From Hsuehochloa calcarea (Eukaryota; Streptophyta; Magnoliopsida; Poales; Poaceae): a DNA stretch of 64,000 nt. Every line of letters begins with the position of its first letter. Within the stretch, counting starts at the first letter, position 1. Below the pieces are notes generated by a model. It made no database searches and was not told the origin of the DNA. It worked only from the letters and a program-made list of their open reading frames with translations. The position numbers and the translations under genes were made by a program. Where the stretch lies: the NCBI GenBank assembly GCA_036346395.1, contig CM070594.1:32955385-33019384 (forward strand), given 5' to 3'. Positions 1 through 9,743 of the stretch are shown in pieces.

Positions 1-64
1 TTGGGGATTTCCCCCCTTCTCTCTTGCGGCAACGCAAGCAGGCGATGTGGGCGGCCATCGCACT

Positions 65-290
65 CACTACTACAGAAAAACTCATCACAGACGGTTCGTA
101 ACAGTCATCACAGACGGTTTTTGAACCGTCTGAAATGTTATGTCTGTGATAACTCTTATCACAGACGGTTCCAACCACGAACCATCTGTGATTCTGTAGT
201 ATCACATACGGTTCGTGGTTGGAACCGTCTGTGATTCTGTAGAGTCACAGACGGTTCTAACCACGAACCGTCTGTGATAAGTATTTAGAC
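65..290 (+). mobile_element. CACTA-type transposon terminus with subterminal repeats
   Basis: The stretch opens with CACTACTACAGAAAAA (65-80), which resembles the terminal inverted repeat of plant CACTA (En/Spm) elements. It is followed by at least six copies, in both orientations, of a TCACAGACGGTTC / GAACCGTCTGTGA motif up to about position 277. Dense short subterminal repeats in both orientations are the known transposase-binding arrangement of CACTA ends. The orientation of the terminus means the element would extend rightward. I found no matching right end (TTTTTCTGTAGTAGTG) and no CACTA transposase downstream, so this is a truncated or rearranged end, or a small non-autonomous derivative. 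Confidence 0.55.
159..234. repeat. Perfect 25-bp inverted repeat in the CACTA subterminal region
   Basis: Positions 159-183 and 210-234 are exact reverse complements (TCACAGACGGTTCC... against ...GGAACCGTCTGTGA) with a 26-bp spacer. A further imperfect palindrome of the same motif lies at about 245-277. A transcript of this block would fold into a hairpin. Confidence 0.85.
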
Positions 291-509
291 CTAACCTAGT
301 AGAGGTGTACAACTGGGTTCTTAGCGGCCTCCGTGCTCAGCCCCGTGTCGCCATCGTGAAAGCGTTCTGCAAGGTACAATCGGGTATTTCTGGGAAAGAC
401 TTGTGTGGACATCAAGGGGATATGCTCCAGATCTTAGGATGATGTGACAATTGGCAATGACGTTAATGGTTTGTCATTTTCCATGTTTTCGGCAAAGAAA
501 CAGTGATGT

Positions 510-600
510 CAGGCCATAACCGGTCTGACCGGCCAGGGCGGCGGTCAGACCGGTCCATGTGGCGGTCTGACCGGCCCTAGCGGCGGTCGGACTGGCAATT
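510..600. repeat. Array of GGTCTGACCG/CGGTCAGACCG motifs
   Basis: Several near-palindromic CGGTCTGACCGG or CGGTCAGACCGG units are spaced roughly 20-25 bp apart, with another copy near 820-835. The same motif recurs at 1920-2005. The array sits in what looks like LTR-type noncoding sequence. I assign no function. Confidence 0.7.
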
Positions 601-712
601 TCAGATAGTGAGGTTTTGAGCTGGGCAAAAAATAGAGTGTGTAGGCAAGAGAGGGGATTCTATTGCACTTGATCTCATAATTTTTGGAGTCTCCAGTCAA
701 AAGTTCTATTGG

Positions 713-804
713 TTTGAAAATTCCAGTAGGTTTCGGAATTTGAGGGGTTGAAATCGGCTTTGAAAATTCCAGTAGGTTTCGGAATTTGAGGGGTTGAAAT
801 CGGC
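713..804. repeat. 46-bp tandem duplication
   Basis: The unit beginning TTTGAAAATTCCAGTAGG at 713-758 is repeated immediately at 759-804, essentially without change. Confidence 0.9.
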
Positions 805-1329
805 TAAGTCCCAACTAGCGGTCTGACCGGCCAATAGGTGACGGTCGATCTGAAGCTAAAAGGGTGGTCGACCGCCCTGTGATCTCCGACGGTTTTCACT
901 GGATCGTCGCTTTGTCGTGGCGGCGATGTTCCGTTGTTAGGTCAAAGTCATGAGTTTCAGGGCATATATGTTGCATGATGCATGTTTTGACTAACATGGG
1001 TCAAGTTGTGAAGAACTTGTTCCCAAATTCGGTTTACTTGTCTATTGTTGTGCAGGTTGCTTGGTGGTCAACAACAGTCAACGGCGAGGATGATCGGGAC
1101 TAGGCTTAGAGAGCTGAGGTCCAAAACGATCGACAATGTCAGGTGAGGTCAATGAACTCAAGCGTGACGCAAGATAGACAAGGGTGACCTATTGGCTAAT
1201 CAGCGGCGCAAGGTGTAGCTAGTTAGGTCAAGAGGCGATAAAGATGACGCATTAAAATGCGTGCGTGTGTGACCCGTTTATTTTGGACCTTAACGGGAGC
1301 CCAATTGAGTCAAACTTCTAGAAGGTCTA

Positions 1330-2216
1330 AGCTTCCACTATAAATAAGGGAGGGAGGTGGCTGCACCTCCGCTTCGTCTCTTTTGCTATTTTGAAACACT
1401 AATTTGTTTAGGGAGAGCTTTCGTGGAGGCTAGGGTTCTAGAGATTTTGATGTGATTTTCGTGCTCTTGGATTGAGCATTGTCCTCCATTGATGGAGTGG
1501 CTGTAAGCCCATATCATATCAAATCAATCTAGAGAAAGTTTGATCATTTCTTGTCTATTTGCGTTCTATCTCTATATTTGATGATTTTGAGTCTTTCTTT
1601 GACCCACGAGTTTTTGATTGAATTCTTCATGTGATTTAGCTTGCTGTGACATGTGGGAATATATCTAGTATCATCTTGATCATCAATCACCCACGAGTAA
1701 GATTTTGGATCGAGTTTTCGTTTTGACCCGGTTTTGAACCCTTCTTCAATCAAACGGAAAAGGATCGTTATTCTTCCAAGAATTATCACAATCTTCGATT
1801 GGAATAGGTTTCTGATATCATAGAGAAGGTGTGTTCCAACTTTCATCAAGTTTGGAGTTGTAGATCAAAAGTCTCATCTATTTGCAACTTCGTCATCGGG
1901 CTGTTTTGATCTGTTCTTCAGGCCGGCGGTCAGACCGCTCAAGGCCATCGGTCAGACCGCCAGGCAATCGGTCAGACCGCCATTGACCCAGCGATCTGAC
2001 CGCCAGTGCACTGCTGTGCTTTAGTCTTTGTTGATTTTGTCGTTTTGCTTCGAGGGTTAGATTGGATTCAATACTAGTCTTTCGTTGTACTCGTATATTG
2101 ATCTTCATAGCTTCCATAGCTACTGGAGTGAAATTTGTGTTGAATTAATTATTTGTGAAAAAGTGAGCATGCTCCTATTCACCCCCCCCTTCTCTAGTCG
2201 CCTTTTCGGTCCAACA
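1330..2216 (+). mobile_element. Copia-like LTR, 3' portion
   Basis: A TATA box (CTATAAATAAGG, about 1338) is followed by a long noncoding leader. The stretch ends in CACCCCCCCCTTCTCTAGTCG...GGTCCAACA at 2216, a pyrimidine-rich run plus CA terminus characteristic of many grass Ty1/copia LTRs. I could not fix the left border or find a target-site duplication, and no PBS follows position 2216, so this is probably a solo or truncated LTR. The block 1918-2005 inside it carries four CGGTCAGACCGC-type repeats. Confidence 0.45.
1918..2005. repeat. Second CGGTCAGACCG repeat array
   Basis: Four spaced copies of the same near-palindromic 11-mer seen at 510-600 occur here, inside the putative copia-like LTR. 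The shared array links the two ends of the 0.5-2.2 kb noncoding block, suggesting they belong to one element. Confidence 0.7.
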
Positions 2217-2229
2217 GCTTGCAAAAGCG

Positions 2230-2269
2230 GCACTTCATGCATCGAACCCGCACTTCATGCATCGAACCC
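2230..2269. repeat. 20-bp tandem duplication
   Basis: GCACTTCATGCATCGAACCC occurs twice back to back at 2230-2249 and 2250-2269, just outside the LTR end. Confidence 0.9.
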
Positions 2270-2289
2270 ACATACACCGTACTGTTGAA

Positions 2290-2830
2290 AGATTACAGCG
2301 TACATGCAGTCCAAGATCGACAAGGGTAAGTCGCACACGGTCTTCGTGATGGTAAATACAGAGCATTGTTTCGACGTGCTCCTTCGAGATAGAGTCGGAC
2401 TTGGGATGGCTCGCTCTCTTATTACGCATGAGGTGTGCCTTGGAGATCATGTCAATGAACCTAGCTACACATGCAACAAGCCAAAGCTCCTTCACAAGCC
2501 ATGCTCTCATCTCCTCGCCGCATGCAGCACCATCAACATGGACCCATCGAACTTCATGCGGAGTACTTCATGAAGTAGAAGGTGTTGCGGGCATTGTGCG
2601 GCGAGCTAAGAGGCTTCAAGACTGGGCAACTTTGCCACGTTAGATATGGCACAACAGACTTGGATCCTGAATCTTGATCTGTTGAAGGGCGGGAAGGGCC
2701 GTCGGTAGAGCCGTCGCATTAGGAACAATATGGACAAAGGGGAAGCTCCAGCGGCGGGGAGACGTTGCGGCCACTGCCGCTGGGAAGGCCACACTACGAG
2801 ACATTACAAGGCACCTACCGACACGTAGGA
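2290..2830 (+). pseudogene. MULE transposase C-terminal fragment (SWIM plus zinc knuckle)
   Basis: The reading frame from 2304 gives a segment that includes CTCNKPKLLHKPCSH, whose CxC...CxH spacing is that of a SWIM zinc finger, as found near the C-terminus of plant Mutator-like transposases. Downstream, in another frame (2731-2820), lies CGHCRWEGHTTRHY, a CCHC zinc knuckle whose last cysteine has become tyrosine. The N-terminal and catalytic parts are missing, and an in-frame stop near 2571 and frameshifts break the rest. This is a decayed transposon coding end, not a host gene. A FAR1-type domesticated relative is the alternative, but the breaks and surroundings argue against it. Confidence 0.65.
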
Positions 2831-3029
2831 ACACCTGTGTGAAGTGCAGCACCGCTTCTTGTTGTGTGTGTAGCGGTAGTAAGATTACAAATGCTAGCAT
2901 GTTTTTACTTGTACTTTAGTTAGTGCTTTGCTTGTTCTACGCACCGTAGAACTAATTGTATCAAAATTTCAAATTTTAACTTCATTCCAAGTATCAATCT
3001 GTCGTCGTGACCTATGCATGTAAACCATG

Positions 3030-3310
3030 ACGTGACCTCGCTCTGCAAAGCAAAACGTGGTCACTCTCTACAAAACAGGACATGACTTCTCTCTGCAAAG
3101 CAGGACGTGATCACTCTCTACAAAGCAGGACATGAGTACTCTCTGCATAGCGGCAGGACGTGACCACTCTCTGCAAAGTAGGACATGACTACTCTCTGCA
3201 AAACAGCAGAACGAGACCACACTCTACAAAGCTTGACATGACTACTCTCTGTAAAGCAGCAGGACACGACCACTCTCTGCAAAGCAGGACGTGACCTCCT
3301 CGAAGGGCAC
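3030..3310. repeat. Minisatellite of about 33-bp units
   Basis: Roughly eight degenerate copies of a unit like CTCTCTGCAAAGCAGGAC followed by GTGACCA or ATGACTA run head to tail. The first half of the unit resembles that of the array at 34.57-35.01 kb inside the large MULE, and both arrays lie just upstream of a TATA box and a similar short coding start. Confidence 0.85.
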
Positions 3311-3378
3311 CGCATACACACACGAAACACATATGTTCCACATCACAATGGAGCCGGTACAGCTGTGTCCGCTCCCGC

Positions 3379-3486
3379 TATAAATACAACGCTACTCAGC
3401 CAGTAACTCCACTCCAACAACACTAGCTACATAACACGGACAAGGAGAAGGAATGGGAGAACATCCGTGAGCTTGTCTCCAAGATT
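3379..3486 (+). pseudogene. TATA box and 5' end of a MULE accessory gene (remnant)
   Basis: TATAAATA (3379-3386) is followed about 55 bp later by sequence that would read KEKEWENIRELVSK. This is similar in sequence and position to the promoter and MDNLKKQWDEIRDLA start at 35.13-35.26 kb in the large MULE. Only this short start survives here, and the similarity stops near 3490, where gypsy-like sequence takes over. It supports reading 2.3-3.5 kb as one MULE relic. Confidence 0.45.
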
Positions 3487-3539
3487 AACCCTCCCAACCC
3501 TATTAGATTAGTTTGTAATTTTTCCGATTAGGCGATATC

Positions 3540-5216
3540 AGTAATAGATTGAATTCTAGCAGTATGTATTGATCATCTGTTTTGGGGTAGTTAACGGAGG
3601 GTTTTGGACACGTCGTCTTCTAGAGAGTTGTAGGTTTCGTCCTTAGCTTTCCGTATAGTCCAGGATCACTTTATTTGGAGTTGGGGATCCTGATTTATGT
3701 ATTTTACAATGTCGTTGTTCTAAGATTTTGTCAGGATTCTGACAAGTTATAGTAACTGGTTATTAGAAATTAGATAATGAATTGTTTAGAGGATTGCACC
3801 AACAATAAAGTTGTAGATACTTTCATAGGCTTTCCAGAGAGCTGAAGATCATATTTTTTGAATGTCTGTATGGGAAGTTATGTAAGTTTTAGTCTCGCTG
3901 TCCAGAACCTCTGACGAGATTTAATAGGTCGAGTAATCTGCTTGGTAGTGTCAGAAGAATTCAGACTCTGAGAACCTTTCCAACTAGGTTTTTGTGGAAA
4001 ATTTTGTAAGATTTCTAGAGAGTTAAAGATCACTAAATTTGGTTAAACCTACAGAAAGTTATGATTTTTAGAAGGGGACTGTCCCGTTCTAGGACAGATT
4101 GTTGTTTTTGGGAGTTGGTGTTTTGGGCTGCGTTAGGGACCGTAGCTTGTAGTACATTTGTTTCTAGCAATGTCAAGTCCTGAATTATTCTCTTATTAAG
4201 ATTGTTAAAAAAATATTCAAGCGGTGGTGTGGTTCCGGGGGCAGCGCCCTCTTCACGTCATCAAGCTTCGCACGGTTGAGGCAAGTGAAATTAGTCGGTA
4301 GCATTATGGTGGTGAATACTTGAACATCAGTACTATGATTATGTTTTTGTTCATGAATGTCACCAATTGATTGTTACATGTTTATGTTAGATCTTTACTC
4401 AAGAATATCACCAATTATTTGTTACATGTTTATGTTGAATAATTGAGATGACTCATATGCATCATGTTGATATCCCTGAGGCTTGGTCTTGCGGAGGCCA
4501 AGTATTGATTTTTGAGGTCCCCGTCATGATTGGACGGGCTCATGGTCCCTACACTCGTGGAGTGTAGGTTTATGGTCCCTGTGCTTGAAGGCACAGGCAT
4601 GGATATGCATCGACGGATGCATACTCCGTAATACCGGTATATGCAAAGAGAAAATAAAAGATGCATTCTGTTGACATTTGCATTGTATAAAGCATATGAA
4701 CTGTTTTTGAGATGATTAATGTGAATGATTGATGGTGAATAAGTCACAGACTGTATTATTGAGTTGTTGTCACTTGCTGAGTCAAGGACTCACCCTTGTT
4801 GTTTGTTTTTATTTTAGGTACCTCTTGCGCGGTCGTCATGCATGGGAAGGGCTAGTGATATGATTTGTTGCACACTTCCATGAACCTCGATGAATGAATA
4901 AACTTGGAATCTAATTTCATATTTGAGTAAACTTCTAGGATGTTTTTATTGGATATGCTTTCATGCTTTCGATATTTTGTAATGGAGTTAATTATGGTAT
5001 TTTGAAGTCATTTATGTTTATGATGCAAGTTGGATGTTTAAAATCATTGTTATGCCATTGTTAATCGACACGATCTCTTGTACGGCTAACTATACAAAGG
5101 AGGTGATGTCGAAATTTAGTGTAATGACTTAGGTTTTAAAATTGTTATCTTAAGTTTTAAATTCTACCTTGATGTTTTAGTAACATTCTAGGCTCGTGCT
5201 GGGCTGGGGTGTTACA
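3540..5216 (+). mobile_element. Ty3/gypsy LTR, plus orientation, 3' part
   Basis: The 3' end reads ATTCTAGGCTCGTGCTGGGC then TGGGGTGTTACA (to 5216), closely matching the ends of the LTRs at 9.74, 53.2 and 60.5 kb seen in reverse. Internal landmarks are also shared: the ACTCACCCTTG block near 4790 and the ACCGGTATA block near 4635. The left border is unclear, and the first 700 bp are only loosely similar to the other copies. It is probably an old solo or truncated LTR of a related family. Confidence 0.55.
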
Positions 5217-7321
5217 GTGAATGAGTTTCTTCAGAAAAGATGTTTTTCCTTGAGGTTGTAATGATTAATCTGGGTACAATTTCTTGCAGTTGATGACTTT
5301 TCATTGGCTAGTGGTTACAATGCAGTGGTGGGTTTCCATTGGTTTTATTTGCTCCATAAAGCAAATATTGATTTTTTTTCCCCTAACTATTGAGTTATTT
5401 TTTATGTTGGTGAATGTTGTTAATTGGTAAGATTGATCATTTCATGGGGGTTCTACCTTTCTTGTTGGGACTTGTGACTTTTTTATTCGCTTGGTATTGT
5501 GGATAATTGAAATTATTTTTGTAAGCCCATTATCATGTGGAAGTTTTGACTCTACAAGTTTCTTTCATAGTATCTGGAGTGTGGAAGTTTAATGTCTCTC
5601 TTTTTCTGAAAGAAAGTGTTAAAATCTTTTTGTGATGTCTTGTTATGTTTGTTAATAAGGTACAAATTATCAAGTTGGGTCTGTAGTATGGTGCATAATT
5701 GGTCTTAACCTAGATCCTTGGAAGTGAAGTTCATTAATTTGATGTTGTCTTAGAGTAATTACATGATGAGTAGTGACTAAGAGCATTTCCATACCTAATT
5801 AGAGTCAAAAGAGTTATTAAGAAGTATGGAACATTGATGAACTGGTTTGGTCATTAAAATTGTTTAGTTTGCTAAACTTGTTTGATTATTTGGTCTCAAT
5901 GGATTAATCTAATTGTGTGGAAAGGGAAACTTGAGTAGATGCTAGGTTATTGCCTTAGTAGATATTATTAGTGGGGTTATATTTTTTGTAGATACTTGAT
6001 GATCATACATGGTTGCTAGATTTACATATTCCTTAGTAAGATTAATTTTTAGAATTGTGTAGACAAGGTTGAAGGGATTGAATATCGGTGGATCTAGAAT
6101 TTTTGGGAGGAGTTCTGGATAGTTCTTCTATATAAAATAATGCGATGAATTTGGTTGTAGAAGTGTTGAGACTTTTGATCGATGGAAAATTCTGATTCTT
6201 GAAGTTTTAGTGTGATTTGTTGAAATCTAAACATGAGGAGGAACAGTTGAATATGTGTTTATAAATATTCATATAATTTGCAAAGGAAAGTAGGTAACAG
6301 CTAGACTTCATAATGAAGCCTGTTAATAATAACGATGGTTGGAGTGGAATTGTTGTGTGTTAAAGTTTGGTGTTGAGCATCACTAAAACTTGAACTGATG
6401 TGATTTAATAGGTGACTTATGCCTATATGATTATGGAATCGTCAGATGATAGCATGTCATTGATGAAAAGGTTTTGGTAAATCTTTTAATTTGTGTAGTA
6501 GATCACCTCTAGAATAAAGTGGTTGTTATAGTGAGGTTGTAAAGTTTTGGTGGACTCTCAATTTGGGGATGGGATGATAAAATAGTATGGAACAATTTGG
6601 TGAGTTTTTGAAGAGCTTTATAATGGAAGAGTATACGGTGACGATTTTTGTTAAGGATGTATAATTCTGAATGTTAGTAAGATTGTCAGTAATGGATTGT
6701 GAGTATGTTGTTGATTCTTGTAGAAAGAAAGTAATTTGATCGTCTTTCATGGTATCACTCAAATGAAATGTTTCGAGCTTTGCATTCTTGTTCTTTTGGA
6801 GTTCGTGTCTATGTGATAGCTGAAACTGGTTTGATCATAGTGACAACATGCAAGATTCATCGAAGACCATGAGCAAAAGATGCGATGTCAACCAATCCAT
6901 ATGTCTAAGTTTACCAAGACTCATTCTATGTATTGAGTCGTTTCACCAGCTTATGAGTATCGATCAAGTAGAACATTGTATTGTTTCTTAACTTGTATAG
7001 TATATTTTCTTTTGGTATGTAGTACATAGATCTTTTGATCTTATGTACAACGTTTGCTTAAGTGGGTAGACTTCTCTCCTCATAGCTTCCTCTCTCATCC
7101 TTTGCTTTTCCCTCTTCTCTAACAATTCTTTGGACGATCTAACATTTGGATGTACAAGGAACTTGAAGGACGAATCGATACTTCAAAACTTCAAAACTTC
7201 GAACAACTCAACACCCTTCGACACGAAGACAACTTGATTATAGACTCTTCCTATCTCTATATTCATTTATCCTATGTCAATCTTCTTTCTTACTAGCCTC
7301 TCCGAATCCCGGGGACGAGAT
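5217..7321. other. AT-rich noncoding stretch
   Basis: No convincing open reading frame, RNA gene or clear repeat is visible. It lies between an LTR 3' end (5216) and a polypurine tract with an LTR start (7322-7342), so it may be the eroded internal region of an old LTR element. Confidence 0.4.
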
Positions 7322-8771
7322 TCCTTTTAAGGAGGGTAGTTTGTAACATCCCAAAGTTCTGTTACCAAAAATAAAATTAATAAAGTTATTATTTTATTAG
7401 ATTTTTTTTAGATTTAAAATAGTTTTATTGCTTTTCTTGAATTTCCTAAATTTTAAAAATCAAAAACAAATTTTATTAAGTTTTCTGGGTTTTATTGGAT
7501 TTAAAGTTGAAATCGGAAATTTTAATTAATTTCTTCAATTTTATGGATTTTAAAAAGGTTTTTCCTATTTTCCATAAATTAAAAATGAGTTATGGGCAAA
7601 AAATAAAAGCCAACTTTAAGTTGAAAATAATTTTATTAAGTTAAAAATAATTCAAGAAATTTATGTGAATTTTTCTAGAATTTTTGGATTCTATTTTCTA
7701 TTTTCTAAAAGCCTAATTGATTTGTTGTATTTTCTGTAATTCAAAAAGCCTTAAAAATCTCCTTTTCTCTTTAGAGCCAAAATCCTCTTTTCTGGCCCAT
7801 TTCCCTCTCTCCTAGCCCAGCCCGTTTTTCCCACTAGCCCATTCTCTCCCCTATCTCCCCTCTCCCTCTCACTACCAGTGGGTCCCCGCTTGCCAGGCCT
7901 TCCCTCACCTCCCCTTTCTTCCTCCTCCAACCGCCCACACTACCGCCATTGCCACGCCCTCATGAAGCTTCGCATGGCCATTTTTCTTCCCCCTGTTCAC
8001 GCACCCGAGTGCGCCTTATCTTCCTAAACCGCAAATGCCTCCATCCGGCCCTTATCCCCTTATTTTCGCACCCATTCCACAGAAATCCGCAACATCGTTG
8101 AGAATCCTGTGTTCCCGATGTCATCCTCTGGTGCCCCTCTGCCCCTATAAAAGGGAGCACAAGGTGCCTTCTCATTCCTCACCCCACCCCCGAAATCCAA
8201 TTCCCTATCTCGCTTCCTCCTCGTTGGAATTCAACTTTTCTCGCCGTCGGGCGCAAGCCACTCCAGCGATGATTTCGTTGTCGACAAACGGTCTGCGGCG
8301 ACACCATCATCACCTCTGACTTCGCCTCGCGGCGTTCTACGCCGTGCTTCCTCCCTCCTTGCCAGAGTGCTGCCGGAGCATCACCGCCGCCGTTGAGCCG
8401 AACGACCCATCGCCTCCTTCCTCGCCGTCGGCCATCCCTCCGCGTCCCATCGCCGACATGGTGAGCATCACAATCTCTGTGTTCCCCTCTCTCTATTGGT
8501 GCCCTCGCCGTCGGCCATCCCTCCGCGTCCCATCGCCGACATGGTGAGCATCACAATCTCTGTGTTCCCCTCTCTCTATTGGTGCCCTCGCCGTCGACCG
8601 CCGGCAACCTCTGGTTCCCAAGCCGCTCTCACCGTCACGATGACATAGCCGCCCATGTTAGCACCACCTCATCACCTTCGCCCACGTGGCTGCCACATGT
8701 CATCTAGTCTTCGCTTGTGTGTCATGCTAGCATGTCCAATCCTGTTTTGCGCACTGATCCACCATGGACCA
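7322..8771 (+). mobile_element. Polypurine tract and 3' LTR start of a gypsy element
   Basis: A purine-rich TTTTAAGGAGGGTAG tract is followed at 7342 by TGTAACATCCC, the usual junction between the internal region and 3' LTR of plant gypsy elements. The LTR-like sequence contains a TATA box (CCTATAAAAGGG, about 8145) and a GC-rich leader. No end with CA and no TSD could be fixed; another LTR start appears at 8772. Confidence 0.5.
8421..8596. repeat. 83-bp tandem duplication
   Basis: The unit starting CTCGCCGTCGGCCATCCC occupies 8421-8503 and again 8504-8586, with ten bases of a third copy. It lies in the GC-rich leader downstream of the LTR TATA box. Confidence 0.9.
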
Positions 8772-9743
8772 TGTAATATCCCGGAATCGAATCGAGAGAA
8801 TTTAAAAGAAACCAGGGACGAAAAGGCAATTAAAGATATGGAATTTCCTGTTGAGGGAGGGGGTTTCATAAAAATTTCGACAACTTGGGCCGCAGGCCGC
8901 AGCCCAGGAGGCCCAAGAGGGGATGGCCGGTCAAGGGGGGAGGCGCCCCAAACCCTAGCCGCCTCCCCCCACTCCCTCCACTCCCCCCCCGTAGCCGCCA
9001 CCCTCTTCCTCCTCCCCCCGGCGCCCCTTGCTGCTCCTTGGCGCCGTCTCGCTGCTGTGGTGTTATCCCCGGTGATCCCCGGCGTTGCTCCCCAGGATCT
9101 CCTCCGAAGTCGCCTCCTCCCGTCGTCGTCGCCGGCCGTTCGTCGGCGTTCTTGTGGCCGGCCATTGGAGAGGGAAGAGAGGAGAAGGGCGAGAGGTCTT
9201 CGGGAAGCGGATCAACATCGTCCTTCAGGTCTACAAGGGTAACGAGGAGTCTCACCCGCTGTTTGATATTGTTTGGAGGTAGATTGATCGATTAGTGGTA
9301 AACCGTTATGCTATCTGTCATATTCCATATTAGATCCAGTAGTTTGTGCGCCCAGTTTCGGCGTCTTAGAAGCAGAATTTGATATTTTCGTCTGCTAGTG
9401 TTTTTCAGCCCTGGTTTTTATCTTTCCATAGCCATCGAGATCATGTGATTCCGCCTTACGGTTTAGGAGATATGAGTTATTTTTTGCGCACTATTCTGTC
9501 TGTCTGACGAGAAGGAATTGTATGTTTGTTCCTTAATTTTGACCTTGTTAGTCTGGGATTTAGAACCTCCACCCAACTAGGTTATTGTATAATTTTTAAT
9601 AATATTTCCATATTGATAAATATCCCCTCCATTGGATCTTTATAATGAAAGTTATGCCATTTTCTTTACTGCTATTTTGTAGTCTAGACAGATGTCTGTC
9701 AGACATTTTCAACTGTTGGTTAGCCAATTGTCTTGGCCGAATC
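8772..9743 (+). mobile_element. LTR-like segment starting TGTAATATCCCGG, interrupted
   Basis: TGTAATATCCCGG at 8772 resembles a second gypsy LTR start. GC-rich leader-like sequence follows, then AT-rich sequence that is cut off at 9744 by the LTR of the next element. A 195-codon open frame here (8655-9242) straddles the boundary and has open frames on both strands, so I do not treat it as a gene. Confidence 0.35.

Noticed and set aside
3030..3310. CRISPR-like spaced repeats here and at 21.8 and 34.6 kb
   Set aside because: Repeat units are adjacent and degenerate without unique spacers, in a plant genome; they are minisatellites.
8655..9242. 195-codon GC-rich frame
   Set aside because: It crosses an LTR-like start at 8772, has long overlapping frames on both strands and shows no domain; GC-rich leader sequence explains it.
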